A stretch of 64,000 nt of DNA from CAZEVY01 sp964515555 (GTDB taxonomy: Bacteria > Acidobacteriota > Terriglobia > Bryobacterales > Bryobacteraceae). The stretch lies in NCBI GenBank assembly GCA_964515555.1, contig CAZEVY010000002.1:62001-126000 (forward strand), given 5' to 3'. The notes beneath the pieces were generated by a model. It saw only the letters and a list, made by a program, of their open reading frames with translations. It was not told where the DNA came from and did no database searches. This document shows positions 1 to 9,502 of the stretch, piece by piece (within the stretch, counting starts at the first letter, position 1; each line of letters starts with the position of its first letter). The position numbers and the translations under genes are program-made.

Positions 1-532
1 CCTGCCCGGTGCCGAGGCCCGGCCCCGCCACTTCGCCGACACCGCTCAGCGGCGGATAGCCGGTCCAGCCCGAGATAGGCGCGCCGCCCTGCACGAAGAA
101 GGCCGCCACCATGACGCACAGCGCCACCAGCGTGGTCCAGAACGAGAGCATGTTCAGGTTCGGAAACGCCATGTCCTCGGCGCCGATCTGAATCGGCAGA
201 AAGGAATTGCCGAAGCCGCCCTGCGGCGCCGTCGTCAGCACGAAGAACACCATGATGGTGCCGTGCATGGTCATCAGCGAGAGGTACAGCTCGGGCGTCA
301 TGATGCCGCCCGAGGCGCCCGTCGGCCACAGTTTTTCGAACCACGAGACCTTGGCGTCGGGATAGACCATGTGGAAACGCATCAGCACCGAAAGCAGCAT
401 TCCGAGGAACACCGAGAACAGCGCCAGCAGCCAGTACTGCTTGCCGATCACCTTGTGGTCCGTCGAGAAAATGTACTTGCGGAGGAAGCCGCTCGGCGGA
501 TGATGCACGTGGGGTACGGAATGAGAGGCCAT
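1..532 (-). CDS. ctaD: Cytochrome c oxidase subunit I, N-terminal part (cut by window edge)
   Basis: Catalytic subunit of the haem-copper terminal oxidase in the cytoplasmic membrane. Only the first 177 residues lie in the window. The translation starts MASHSVPHVHHPPSGFLRKY, followed by the family segment STDHKVIGKQYW, hydrophobic helices, and LSLMTMHGTIMVFF, in which H90 is the expected low-spin haem ligand. A strong AGGGGAG ribosome site lies just upstream of the ATG at 532. It follows coxB by 32 bases on the same strand, the usual ctaC-ctaD order. Subfamily (caa3 or other) cannot be decided without the C-terminus. Confidence 0.96.
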   Translation of the reverse strand, partial: MASHSVPHVHHPPSGFLRKYIFSTDHKVIGKQYWLLALFSVFLGMLLSVLMRFHMVYPDAKVSWFEKLWPTGASGGIMTPELYLSLMTMHGTIMVFFVLTTAPQGGFGNSFLPIQIGAEDMAFPNLNMLSFWTTLVALCVMVAAFFVQGGAPISGWTGYPPLSGVGEVAGPGLGTGQ

Positions 533-564
533 CGAATCTCCCCTAGAAAATCATGGAATGATCG

Positions 565-1353
565 CTACTGCGCCGGCTGCGCCTGCGCCTTGAGCCACTT
601 CTCGAAATCTTCGGCGGACAGCACTTCGAGCGTCGTGCGCATCTGGTGGTGCCCCAGGCCGCACAGCTCCGAGCAGGCGACCTCGTAGGACCCGATCTTG
701 TCCGCCTGGAACCGGAACGGAATCTCCATCCCCGGCACCAGGTCCTGTTTCAGCCGCAGCTCGCGCACGAAGAAGTTGTGGATCACGTCGCGGCTGCGCA
801 TCACCAGCAGGATGGGCTTGCCGACCGGTACGCGCACGGCCGAGCTGGTTACGTCGTCCTTGCCCGCCGGGTCCTTCTCGTCGATGCCGAACGGATTGCC
901 GCCCGCGTCGTTGATCTGCTTGATGTCAAGCTTGCCGAACTTGCCGTCCGGCCCCGGATACCGGAAGCTCCAGGAGAACTGCTTGCCCATCAGCTCGATG
1001 CGCATCGCGCCTTCCTTGGTCGGCGAGAAGTGGAAGCCGGCCCACAGGCTGGTGCTCATCAGCACCGCGCCGACGAACAGCACGAACGCCCCTGACGTCC
1101 AGAGCACTTCCATTTTGTTGTTGCCCTCGGTGTAGCTGGCTCGTCCGCCGCGGTCGCGGAAACGGAAGATCACCCAGCCGAGCGCCATCTGTGCCAGGAA
1201 GAACACCACCCCGGTGACGATCAGGGTGTTCATGAACTGCTGGTCGTAGAGCGCCCCGTGCTCGTTGATCGGCGGTGGAAACCACCAGACCTTGCCGATG
1301 AAGATCGCCACGATGACGACCGCGAAGATCCACACGATGGGTGCGAGCAGCAT
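565..1353 (-). CDS. ctaC: Cytochrome c oxidase subunit II
   Basis: Carries the CuA electron-entry site of the terminal oxidase. The 262-residue protein has the full CuA ligand set: H192, then C227, E229, C231, H235 and M238 in the CSELCGLGHHQM segment. Hydrophobic stretches lie at about 4-20, 43-62 and 86-104, one more than the usual two; the first may be an uncleaved signal anchor. There is no C-terminal cytochrome c domain, so this is not a caa3-type fused subunit. A GGAGG ribosome site precedes the ATG at 1353. It is the first gene of the visible cox operon. Confidence 0.96.
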   Translation of the reverse strand: MLLAPIVWIFAVVIVAIFIGKVWWFPPPINEHGALYDQQFMNTLIVTGVVFFLAQMALGWVIFRFRDRGGRASYTEGNNKMEVLWTSGAFVLFVGAVLMSTSLWAGFHFSPTKEGAMRIELMGKQFSWSFRYPGPDGKFGKLDIKQINDAGGNPFGIDEKDPAGKDDVTSSAVRVPVGKPILLVMRSRDVIHNFFVRELRLKQDLVPGMEIPFRFQADKIGSYEVACSELCGLGHHQMRTTLEVLSAEDFEKWLKAQAQPAQ

Positions 1354-1407
1354 CCTACCTCCGGTACCGAGCCAGGCGGGGTTTTACGTTCATGAACAGG
1401 AGGGAGA

Positions 1408-1719
1408 TTATATCACGACGGATCCGGTCGGGGCCGACCAACACGCCGACGAACCCGTTCGGCGAACTGCAGGAACGAGGCTGGCCGCACCAGCAGGTCC
1501 AGCCCCGAGACACTTGACCGCTATCGTCACCGGCCGGCTCGACCGGCCCGCGACCGTCACCACGACGGGCACGGTGTTGCCCGGCGTCACCCCAGCCGGC
1601 ACGACCACGTTCAACTGGTACATTCCCGTGAAAAACGGCGTCAGGCCCGCGAACAGTACCTGCGCCTCAACGCCGGCCGACCGTCGCGCGCGGCGCGCCC
1701 GCCCCGTAAGACGTGTCAC
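1408..1719 (-). pseudogene. Remnant of a TIGR03437 (Solibacter-type) C-terminal domain
   Basis: Residues 16-69 of this 103-codon open frame read as a nearly complete Solibacter-type C-terminal domain: AQVLFAGLTPFFTGMYQLNV, then VPAGVTPGNTVPVVVTV and PVTIAVK. In this lineage the domain normally ends large secreted proteins, and VTIAVK is close to the protein end. Here the frame begins with an arginine-rich non-domain stretch and runs past VTIAVK into about 34 unrelated residues. The body of any parent protein is missing. Its GTG start overlaps the stop of the upstream membrane protein gene by 4 bases, so translation of the remnant is possible. Family recognition is from memory of the consensus. 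Confidence 0.6.
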
Positions 1720-3383
1720 AGCGGGCCATACCGGTTCAGAGACTTCACCGACGGTTTGGCGGCCACAATGCGCGCGACCGGGTCGTAACTTCGCGGCGAG
1801 CAGCCGGACTCACAGAGGTACGGCGGCAGCTTGAATACGAGGGTCACGATCCCGCGACCTTTGAATTCCAGAACAATCGTCTCCGACAGGCGCGCGTCGG
1901 CGACTTGAACATCAAAGACCCGGTTCTCCCATCGCCAACGGTCGTCCCGCAAGCGATGAAAGTTGTCCGGTCCGGGAAGGCCGTCGAGATAGTATGCGCC
2001 GGTGACCGGCGTGCCGGGATAGGCGACGCGAACCGCCATGTCCCACCAATAACTGGAACCGAGAGGGTCCGTGCCTTTCGCGATCAACACGATCATCGTG
2101 CGCGGAGCCACCTGGGGTGCGGCCCGCAGCACCGCAGCCATCGTCAACCGGTGCTCCTTCCAAACGAGCCGGTGAATGTCCCCGCGCAGAACCCCGCAGA
2201 AGCCGGCGTAGCACACGACGGCAGTGCCGGCCCCCCAGAATACGAGCATCGAAAGCCGCCGCGGGAGCCATGAGCAGACCAGCGCGGTCGCCGATGCGAC
2301 CACCATCGCCGCGCCGATGCCGGAGAGCATCTGCGTCCTCCAGAGGTCGCGTGAGGAGGTGAGGACCAGGTAGGCGGGGAAACTCATCAGCAGAAGCACG
2401 ACACCGCCGACGAGGACCTTGCCGGCCACTCCGCGATCGGCGAGCGTCGACCGGGAAACGCGCGCGAGGACTAGCGCACCCGCAAGAAACGCTGCCGCGG
2501 CGCCGCCCGCCAGGAGCAATGCCTGGCGGTCGCCGATTTCGGTGGGATTGATTGGCCGCGTCGCCATCGTCAGACTGACGCGCGCGTTGAAGATCCAATC
2601 GGTGAGCCAAGCAGCGACCGAGAGATCGGGCCGCATCACGGTTTTCTGATAGGTCTCCGACCGGAACACGAAGTAGCGAATCCCAAGCATCGCCATGTAG
2701 ACGGCCGGCACGACATACCAACCCGCGGATATCCACCACGCCCGCCGGGCGATTGGACGATGGAGCGCGAGCACCAGCAGCGGGAAGACGAGAATCAACG
2801 GCAGGGGACTTTCATAACTCCACAACGACATGTGCGCGAAGAGACCGGCGGCGATGGCGCTGGATACCGCCCGGGCGGCCGTCTCTGCCTGAATCGAGGC
2901 GACGAAAAAATAGAACGCCAGCATCATCCAGAACATAAATCCCTGCTGGTTGAGTTGCCCGACCCAAAGAAAGGCGTGGTCGGTCGCGTGGACCAGGCAG
3001 AGCGCCCCGGCCGCGTAAGGGAGCAGCACTTGTCCCGGAAACAGGCGCCGCAAGACGAGAAAGACCAGGAGCCCGCGCGCCCACCACAAGATCGCGTAGA
3101 CAATCTGGTAGGAGGCGTATGCTCCCGGTACGCCGGCGAGATCGGCGGCGAGGTATGCGATGTGGTAGAAGGTCGCGGTGTGAATCCGCGTGAAGTCGTG
3201 CGGAAAGAGGAAACCTTTCAGCGACCATCCCTGCACATCGCTCGCATGAGGGAAGACGGTCTCGGACGGAAGGCCACTGGTGAAAGCGTAGGATCCCCAG
3301 ATCGAGACGACCATCAGGGCGTAAGCAACCCCTGACACGGCGACGCTTCCAGCGCTTTTTTTCAAGCATCCCCTGTGTATCAC
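1716..3383 (-). CDS. Polytopic membrane protein, function unknown
   Basis: A 555-residue protein starting at GTG. At least eight hydrophobic helices occupy residues 15-420, followed by a soluble C-terminal part of about 140 residues. The overall plan (helix bundle, aromatic-rich loops such as WVGQLNQQGFMFW, then a globular tail) resembles lipid-linked-sugar glycosyltransferases of the GT-C type. I see no DD or other acidic signature in the first loop that would prove it. A predicted ATG-less start leaves some doubt about the first residues. The neighbours (domain remnant, aminotransferase) give no pathway. Confidence 0.7.
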   Translation of the reverse strand: MIHRGCLKKSAGSVAVSGVAYALMVVSIWGSYAFTSGLPSETVFPHASDVQGWSLKGFLFPHDFTRIHTATFYHIAYLAADLAGVPGAYASYQIVYAILWWARGLLVFLVLRRLFPGQVLLPYAAGALCLVHATDHAFLWVGQLNQQGFMFWMMLAFYFFVASIQAETAARAVSSAIAAGLFAHMSLWSYESPLPLILVFPLLVLALHRPIARRAWWISAGWYVVPAVYMAMLGIRYFVFRSETYQKTVMRPDLSVAAWLTDWIFNARVSLTMATRPINPTEIGDRQALLLAGGAAAAFLAGALVLARVSRSTLADRGVAGKVLVGGVVLLLMSFPAYLVLTSSRDLWRTQMLSGIGAAMVVASATALVCSWLPRRLSMLVFWGAGTAVVCYAGFCGVLRGDIHRLVWKEHRLTMAAVLRAAPQVAPRTMIVLIAKGTDPLGSSYWWDMAVRVAYPGTPVTGAYYLDGLPGPDNFHRLRDDRWRWENRVFDVQVADARLSETIVLEFKGRGIVTLVFKLPPYLCESGCSPRSYDPVARIVAAKPSVKSLNRYGPL

Positions 3384-3541
3384 GCACCTCGATGTGCCTG
3401 CAATTCTCGAAGCCCGACCGGGGCGCGAATGGCGGAAAGCTCACGACAAGCCGACTTGAGGTGGGCGCGCGCGCCGATTACGTAAGACGGAGAGCTGCAC
3501 GACGCCGGCCTCTCGGCGCGGTGGGCGAAAAGGCGACCGCT

Positions 3542-3928
3542 CTAAGCCCGTGACGTAGCCAGTGAGTGGACTTCGCTCTCCTGCGCGAAGACGTAGAAAC
3601 CGAACAGAGGCTTGGGGTCGCCGCGGCCCCAGCGGCTCATCTTCCACTGAATCCGCAGGTAGCGGGACTCCGGCGCATCGGAAAGATCGGCCAGAACCGA
3701 ATACGTGCCGCAGTAGAACTTCTGCGGGAAGGACGCCACCGGCCTCGTTCCCCAATCCTGGCCGTCCTTCGACGCCCAGACCGACACGTCCAGGCTCTCC
3801 TGCTCGATGATCCTCGTGATCCCGAGCGTCAGGTGAAGAATCTTGCCTTCGGCGGGTCCGATTTCTACCGGGTCGGACGTCCCGTCTTCCCGCCGGACGC
3901 TGTCGGCTATAAGAAAGTTCGGGAGCAT
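3542..3928 (-). CDS. Conserved-looking small protein, possible beta-sandwich
   Basis: A 128-residue protein of unknown function. It is rich in short hydrophobic and aromatic stretches typical of beta strands (LDVSVWASKDGQDWG, RYLRIQWKMSRWG, FGFYVFAQE), reminiscent of discoidin/F5-8C-like folds, but without a family signature I can name. There is no signal peptide, so a cytoplasmic location is likely. It starts two bases after the stop of the upstream aminotransferase gene, so it is almost surely co-translated with it. Codon use matches its neighbours. Confidence 0.65.
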   Translation of the reverse strand: MLPNFLIADSVRREDGTSDPVEIGPAEGKILHLTLGITRIIEQESLDVSVWASKDGQDWGTRPVASFPQKFYCGTYSVLADLSDAPESRYLRIQWKMSRWGRGDPKPLFGFYVFAQESEVHSLATSRA

Positions 3929-3930
3929 GC

Positions 3931-5139
3931 CTATTTGAGCTTTTTCAGGCGTTCACCAGCCTCTCTCAGAGTCTCATACTTCTTGCAAAAACAAAAGCGG
4001 ATCGTCTGCGCCCCGTCCGTCCGATGCTCGAAGAAACTCGACCCCGGAACCGCCGCCACGCCCACCTTTTCGAGCAGGTGCCGCGCGAAAGCCATGTCGT
4101 CCGGGAACCCGAATCCCGAGATGTCCGCCATGATGTAGTATGCCCCCCGCGGGCGATACGGCCGGAACCCCGCGGCCTCGAGCGATTCCATCAGCATGTC
4201 GCGCCGCGACAGGTACTCGCTCGCCAGCCCTTCGTAGTACGATTCTTCGAACGCCATAGCCTGCGCGCCCGCCATCTGCAACGGGTGCGCCGCGCCCACC
4301 GTCAGGAAGTCGTGCACCTTGCGGATGGAATCCGTCAGGTCCGCCGCCGCCAGCACCCAGCCGACCCGCCACCCGGTCACCGAATACGTCTTGCTCATGC
4401 TGTTGACCAGCACCGTCCGATCCCGCATTCCGGCCAGCGTCATGATCGGCACGTGCCGCGCCCCGTCACAGAGGATGTGCTCGTAGATCTCGTCGGTGAT
4501 CGCCAAGGCGTCGAACTCCTGGCACAGCCCCGCGATCGTCTCCAGCTCGTCCAGGTCGAACACCTTGCCCGTGGGATTGTGCGGCGACGTCAAGATGATC
4601 GCCTTGGTCCGCGCGTTGAAGGCGCGCCGCAGCTCCTCCGGATCGAATCGCCAGTCCGGCGCCCGCAGCGGCACGATCTGCCGCTCGGCCCCGCACAGCC
4701 ACGTGTCCGGCCCGTAGTTCTCGTAGTAGGGCTCGAAGACGATCACCTCGTCGCCCGGGTTGGTGGTCGCCAGCAGCGCCGCGATCATGCCCTCGGTCGC
4801 GCCGCAGCACACCGTCACCTCGCGTTGCGGATCAATTTCCAGCCCGTACCAGTGCGCGTACTTCCGCGCGATCGCCCGCCGGAAGTCCACCGCCCCCCAG
4901 GTGATGCTGTACTGGTTGTAGTCGGCCGAGATGGCGGCGCGCGCGTGTTCTTTGAGGATTTCCGCCGCCGCGAAATCGGGAAACCCCTGTGCGAGATTCA
5001 CCGCGCCGCATTCCAGCGCCAGCCTCGTCATCTCGCGAATCACCGACTCGGTGAAGTTTCTCGTGCGGTCGCTTCGAAAGCGCTCGCGCGCGCCCTCGGC
5101 CCGCGACGGGCGCACCGCCGTCTTAAGCGCCAAGTCCAT
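3931..5139 (-). CDS. PLP-dependent class I/II aminotransferase
   Basis: Fold-type I aminotransferase of the kynurenine/glutamine-transaminase branch (402 residues). The PLP lysine is K250 in NSMSKTYSVTGWRVGW. The substrate/PLP region SPHNPTGKVF lies at 185-194, and D216 and Y219 (TDEIYEHI) are the expected cofactor contacts. NLAQGFPDF near residue 48 is typical of this branch. It probably transfers the amino group of an aromatic or sulfur amino acid or glutamine to a 2-oxo acid; exact substrate is not decidable. It forms a two-gene unit with the 128-residue protein downstream. Confidence 0.93.
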   Translation of the reverse strand: MDLALKTAVRPSRAEGARERFRSDRTRNFTESVIREMTRLALECGAVNLAQGFPDFAAAEILKEHARAAISADYNQYSITWGAVDFRRAIARKYAHWYGLEIDPQREVTVCCGATEGMIAALLATTNPGDEVIVFEPYYENYGPDTWLCGAERQIVPLRAPDWRFDPEELRRAFNARTKAIILTSPHNPTGKVFDLDELETIAGLCQEFDALAITDEIYEHILCDGARHVPIMTLAGMRDRTVLVNSMSKTYSVTGWRVGWVLAAADLTDSIRKVHDFLTVGAAHPLQMAGAQAMAFEESYYEGLASEYLSRRDMLMESLEAAGFRPYRPRGAYYIMADISGFGFPDDMAFARHLLEKVGVAAVPGSSFFEHRTDGAQTIRFCFCKKYETLREAGERLKKLK

Positions 5140-5204
5140 TCGTCGCCAAATCCCCTGTCAACGGTACCGCACGCCCCGCGCCCCCGTAAAGTCTTAACTC
5201 TGTC

Positions 5205-7319
5205 TCACCTGCGTTCATCTGCGGCTGATAATGTTCCCCCGTACAATCTCCGATACATCGCCGCATTCCGCAGCACCGCCTGCACGTAGCCGTGCGTCTC
5301 GATGAACGGAATCGTCTCGATGAACTCGGCCGGCTCGCGATGCTCGATCCACGGCCGCCACTTCAAAGCGCGCGACCGTCCCGCGTTGTAGCCCGCCAGC
5401 GCCACCTCCACCTTGCCGAACTCCTCCACCAGGCCGCGCAGATGATACGCCCCCAGCCGCACGCTGACCTCCGGACGATACAGCATGGGCGTCGTGAAAC
5501 CCCGTAGTCCCACCTTGCGGCTCAGCTCCCGCCCCGTCAACGGACGAATCTGCATCAGCCCCATCGCCTTCGCCGTCGAAATCGCCCTCGGGTCGAACGC
5601 CGACTCCTGCCGGATCAGCCCGGCCACCAGAAACGCGTCCAGTTCGTTCGCCGCCGCCTGTGTCTCCACAGCCTCGCGATACGGCAACGGAAAGGCCGCG
5701 CGCCAGAATGCCTCCGGCGCCGACTCCATCGGCCACGAAAGATAATCCAGCCCCGCCTGCCGCAGCCCCAGCAACGCGCGCCGATGCTCCCCCCGCGCGA
5801 TCGCCGACTGCGCCAGCGCCAGGCCGGCCACGTGCGGCATGGCGTCGGTGCGCGCCGCGAAGCGCAGCTCGTTGTCCGCCCAGTCCTCGCGCGACGCCGC
5901 GCGCAGCAGCCGGGCGCGCTCCAGCCGGAGCTTGGTGGCCGCGTCCGGCACGAACGTCGAGGGGGCCGTCGCCCGCGGAAACGCGACCGACCCCAGAAAC
6001 GACCGCACCGCCTCGGCCGCCTGCGCCCGCGCCACCGCGGGCTCCTTCAGCCGCTCGCGCGCCAGCGTGGCGTAGTAATACTGCGCGTGCCGCGCCGCGA
6101 TCCTCTCGTACCAGGCGCGCGCCGCGGGGAAGTCGCGCTCCGACTCCGCCAACCGCCCCAGGAAATACATCGCCGTGGCCACGCTCTCCGCCGACGGGAA
6201 GCGCCGCACGTGATCCCGCAGCAGCGCCCCGCGATCCGGCCGGCTCTCGCGCCAAGCGATCCACGTCGCCCGCCAGTGACACCAGGCCGCGCGGGCGTCG
6301 TCGCCGAAGTTGTCCGCGCAGGCGCGGTAGAGCGGCTCGTACTCCGCCGTGCGATCCTCCACCAGGTGCTGGTTGGCCGCCGAGATCAGCGCCTCCAGCC
6401 GCCAGCGCGACGTCGCGTGATTCGCGGCCAGCGCATCGAGCGCTTCCCGCACGGCCTCGGCGCGACCCAATCTGCGCGCGGACGCCAGCAGGTAATAGAG
6501 GCGCTCCGCCTCGGCCTCGCCGCCCCCGGTCGTCAGATTCTTCAGGTAGTCGAAGGCCGACGCGTCGAGCCGCGCGGCAAATCGCGCCGCTCCCGCCCGC
6601 ACCCGCGCCAGGTCGTGTTCGGCCCCCGTGGTGACGCTGGCAATCTCCTGGAGCTCCGTGATCGCCCGCGTCGTGCGCCCCGCGTCGATCAGCCGCCGAG
6701 CGCGCGTCAATCGCTGCGCCGTCGGGGCCGTGGGAAAGTCGGGGCCGAGACTGCGGTTGAGCCGCGCCAGCGCCGCGCCCGCGTCGTCGGCCAGCGGCGA
6801 CGCCGGATATTCGTAATAAACGCGCTGGAACCGCCGCGCCGCCGAGAGCGTTTCGCCCGCAGCCTCGTGCGCTCGCGCCAGCAGGTGCGACGCCTCCGGC
6901 TCCCGCAGTCTCGCCAGCTCCTTTTCGAGGAGCAGCGCCGCTTCGCGCGCCGGCCCGCCGTCGAGCAGCGCACGAGCGGCCAGCATCACCGCTTCAGCGC
7001 GCAGCGGCGAAACCGGCGTGAAAGCGATGGTCACCCGCGCCGCCGACGCCGCTTCGGCGAACTTCTTTTGCGCGATCAGCTCCTGCGCCGACGTGAAGGC
7101 GTCATAATCGGCGATCGCCGGGTGCGTGAGCGGCGCGGGACCCTGCTGCGCCAGGGCGACGACGGCCACGGTCGCGAGCGCACAGCGCCGCCGCGTGGAC
7201 GACCGGCGCTCAACGGTCCCCTGAACCCCGCACGCCGCGGCCGCGTTGTGCGCTGGTTCAAACGACGCCCTATGCCAGCGGCCCCGGATATTCCGCCCCC
7301 AGCAGCGACGCGTCGTCAT
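5205..7319 (-). CDS. slt: Soluble lytic murein transglycosylase (Slt70-like)
   Basis: Periplasmic peptidoglycan lyase that cleaves the MurNAc-GlcNAc bond with 1,6-anhydro product formation. Residues about 60-540 are alpha-helical superhelix/TPR-like repeats. The catalytic SLT domain begins at LIRQESAFDPRAIS with catalytic E572, followed by GLMQIRP and AGYNAGRSRA. A basic region and hydrophobic segment near residue 45 (CALATVAVVALAQQ) act as a late signal peptide. The only in-frame start before that segment is the ATG at 7319, which overlaps the upstream gene by 50 bases. An overlap this long is unusual, so the start is uncertain. Confidence 0.9.
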   Translation of the reverse strand: MTTRRCWGRNIRGRWHRASFEPAHNAAAACGVQGTVERRSSTRRRCALATVAVVALAQQGPAPLTHPAIADYDAFTSAQELIAQKKFAEAASAARVTIAFTPVSPLRAEAVMLAARALLDGGPAREAALLLEKELARLREPEASHLLARAHEAAGETLSAARRFQRVYYEYPASPLADDAGAALARLNRSLGPDFPTAPTAQRLTRARRLIDAGRTTRAITELQEIASVTTGAEHDLARVRAGAARFAARLDASAFDYLKNLTTGGGEAEAERLYYLLASARRLGRAEAVREALDALAANHATSRWRLEALISAANQHLVEDRTAEYEPLYRACADNFGDDARAAWCHWRATWIAWRESRPDRGALLRDHVRRFPSAESVATAMYFLGRLAESERDFPAARAWYERIAARHAQYYYATLARERLKEPAVARAQAAEAVRSFLGSVAFPRATAPSTFVPDAATKLRLERARLLRAASREDWADNELRFAARTDAMPHVAGLALAQSAIARGEHRRALLGLRQAGLDYLSWPMESAPEAFWRAAFPLPYREAVETQAAANELDAFLVAGLIRQESAFDPRAISTAKAMGLMQIRPLTGRELSRKVGLRGFTTPMLYRPEVSVRLGAYHLRGLVEEFGKVEVALAGYNAGRSRALKWRPWIEHREPAEFIETIPFIETHGYVQAVLRNAAMYRRLYGGTLSAADERR

Positions 7320-8262
7320 TCGCCAGCGTCCGAACCAGTTCCACGTGGAAGTAATCGACCATCGACGCGGCCGACTCCAGGAATCCCGCGCGATACTCCT
7401 CGCGCGCCTTGCGAATCTCCTCGCCCAGCGAGCCGTAGAGATCCCGCGCCGCGCGGCCTTCCTTCACCTGCTGCGATTGGTACAACCGCAGTTCCGCCAC
7501 CCGCACGCGCGCGAAGCGTTGCGCTTGCCGATGTAACTCCTGTTCCGAGGCGGGCAGGTTCGTCCACGACGGCTCCATCGCCGGCGCCGCGCCGATCGTC
7601 ACCAGTCCTGCGGGCGGCGGACGCCGTTCGTGCATCGCGGCCGCCAGCGTGGAAAGCGCCTCCAACGCATTGGCGTCCACCCCGTCGCTTCCGCTCTCGG
7701 CGTACAGCACAGCCGTCGCGCGATCGCCCGCCGCCAGCGGGAACAGGTACACGCGCTCTCCCGCCGCCGGCCCGAAGTGCGCCGCCACCGCCGGCGAGAG
7801 TTCGCTCGCGCTGAAGATCGCCACCACGGGATCGGGCGTCTCGACCGCCGCGGCGAACGCGGGCGCGGCCGCGAGTGGCGTCTCGACGTCGCCCTCCGGC
7901 TCCAGCCGCAGCGTGTCGCCCTCCACCCGGAACAGCGCCGCGCGCGCGCAGTACTTCGCGGCTTCCTCCACCAGTGCGCGCGGCCATTCCCCGCCTTCGG
8001 CCTGGCGCAGCCGCCGCGCCGCGTGGTTGATCTCCCCGGTCGCCGACCGCCGCGCCGCCGCCCGCTCCCGAGCCAGCGTCTCTTCGACTCCCGTTCCCAG
8101 CCTCGCGCTCAGCTCCCCGAAGCGGTCCTCGACCACACGTTCGATGTGCTCGCGCCAGCCCCTCGCGAGTTGCTCGCCGACGCGGTCGACGTGCAGTTGC
8201 CAGGCGGCTTCCAGTTGCTCGCGCGCCGCCGACCGCACTTCGTCGAGCGCATCCTTCCACAT
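7270..8262 (-). CDS. GAF-like domain protein with coiled coils
   Basis: A 330-residue soluble protein with no signal peptide. Residues 1-90 are charged helix with an Arg/Glu/Ala-rich coiled-coil character. Residues about 95-215 look like a GAF-type sensory fold (ALVEEAAKYCARAALFRVEG, VYLFPLAAGDRATAVLYAES). A second coiled coil follows at 235-305. This pattern suggests a cytoplasmic sensory or scaffolding protein, but no output domain is attached. It overlaps the lytic transglycosylase gene downstream, so the two are probably co-transcribed. Function is inferred only from fold impression. Confidence 0.7.
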   Translation of the reverse strand: MWKDALDEVRSAAREQLEAAWQLHVDRVGEQLARGWREHIERVVEDRFGELSARLGTGVEETLARERAAARRSATGEINHAARRLRQAEGGEWPRALVEEAAKYCARAALFRVEGDTLRLEPEGDVETPLAAAPAFAAAVETPDPVVAIFSASELSPAVAAHFGPAAGERVYLFPLAAGDRATAVLYAESGSDGVDANALEALSTLAAAMHERRPPPAGLVTIGAAPAMEPSWTNLPASEQELHRQAQRFARVRVAELRLYQSQQVKEGRAARDLYGSLGEEIRKAREEYRAGFLESAASMVDYFHVELVRTLANDDASLLGAEYPGPLA

Positions 8263-8389
8263 CCCGTCGTCATTCTATCAACGCAGTAGCTCGCGCAGGC
8301 GTGTGCCGCGGCATTCCGTCCCCACCTTCTCGAAAGCCTGACGCGCCACTTAAGCCGAATCTGACATAGCATATGGGGGAGGTTCTCCC

Positions 8390-9493
8390 ATGAAGACACT
8401 CATCCTCCTCCTCACCGCCGCGGCGTTCGCCCAGGCGCCGCCGCCGCCCATCGTCTCCCCGGAGGTCCACGCCGACAAGCGTGTCACCTTCCGGCTGCGC
8501 GATCCCGGCGCCAAGGAAGTATTCGTCTCACGCGAGGGCGCGCCGCGACTCGCCATGCAGAAAGACCAGAACGGCGTGTGGAGCGCGACCACCGAGGCGC
8601 TTGAGCCCGATTTCTACGGCTATACGTTCAACACCGACGGCATCACGCGGCTCGACCCCGCCAACACCGTCATCAAGCCGAATCTGCTCAACCTGAGCAA
8701 CATGGTGCACGTGCCCGGCCCCGCGCTCCCCTGGGAGATCGGCGACACGCCGCGCGGCACGTTGCACCGCCACTTCTACCGATCGGCGATCGTGGGCGAT
8801 CACCGCGACTATTACGTCTACACGCCGCCCGGTTACGACACCGCCGCGCGGCAGTTGTACCCGGTCCTCTACCTGTTGCACGGCTTTTCGGACGACGCCA
8901 GCGGCTGGACCTCGGTGGGACGCGCGCATATCATCCTCGACAACCTCATCGCGCAGCAGAAGGCCAAGCCCATGCTGATCGTGATGACGCTCGGCTACGG
9001 CGCGCCCGAGATCGTCTCGTCGCGCGGCGTGGGAGCGTTTCGGGACACCGGCCTCCGTGACCGTAATTATTCGCGCTTCCGCGACTCGCTCCTCCAGGAA
9101 GTTATTCCGCGGATCGAGAAGGACTATCGCGTCTCGAAGGACCGCAAGGACCGCGCCATCGCCGGACTTTCGATGGGCGGCGCCGAGAGCCTCTACGTCG
9201 GGTTGAACGCCATCGACCGCTTCGCCTGGGTCGGCGCCTTCAGCTCGGGCGGCCTGCCGCCGGAATACTCGGCGACGTTCCCGTCGCTTGACGCCAAGTC
9301 GGCCGCGCCGCTCAAGTTACTTTGGATTTCGTGCGGGACCGAGGACCGGCTGATCGATGCCAACCGCAAGTTCCGCGACTTCCTGGTGTCGAAGGAAGTG
9401 AAGCACACCTACGTCGAGGGGCCGGGCGCGCACACCTGGATGGTCTGGCGGCGCAATCTCGCCACGCTCGCGCCGATGCTGTTCCGCGACTGA
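8390..9493 (+). CDS. Secreted esterase, enterochelin-esterase/CE1-like with N-terminal E-set domain
   Basis: A 367-residue alpha/beta hydrolase with signal peptide MKTLILLLTAAAFAQA. Residues 25-105 form an immunoglobulin-like E-set/CBM48-type domain (VTFRLRDPGAKEVFVS). The catalytic part carries nucleophile S261 in GLSMGGAES, D319 in GTEDR and H348 in GAHTW. Members release acyl or feruloyl groups from sugars. A GGGGGAGG ribosome site lies 8 bases before the ATG. It heads the five-gene operon to 15663, so it probably removes ester decorations from a carbohydrate that the following enzymes process. Confidence 0.9.
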   Translation: MKTLILLLTAAAFAQAPPPPIVSPEVHADKRVTFRLRDPGAKEVFVSREGAPRLAMQKDQNGVWSATTEALEPDFYGYTFNTDGITRLDPANTVIKPNLLNLSNMVHVPGPALPWEIGDTPRGTLHRHFYRSAIVGDHRDYYVYTPPGYDTAARQLYPVLYLLHGFSDDASGWTSVGRAHIILDNLIAQQKAKPMLIVMTLGYGAPEIVSSRGVGAFRDTGLRDRNYSRFRDSLLQEVIPRIEKDYRVSKDRKDRAIAGLSMGGAESLYVGLNAIDRFAWVGAFSSGGLPPEYSATFPSLDAKSAAPLKLLWISCGTEDRLIDANRKFRDFLVSKEVKHTYVEGPGAHTWMVWRRNLATLAPMLFRD

Positions 9494-9502
9494 GGTGCCG
9501 TC

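Noticed and set aside
5784..7814. A long plus-strand frame opposite the lytic transglycosylase
   Set aside because: Arg/Pro-rich composition typical of antisense translation in GC-rich DNA; no domain.
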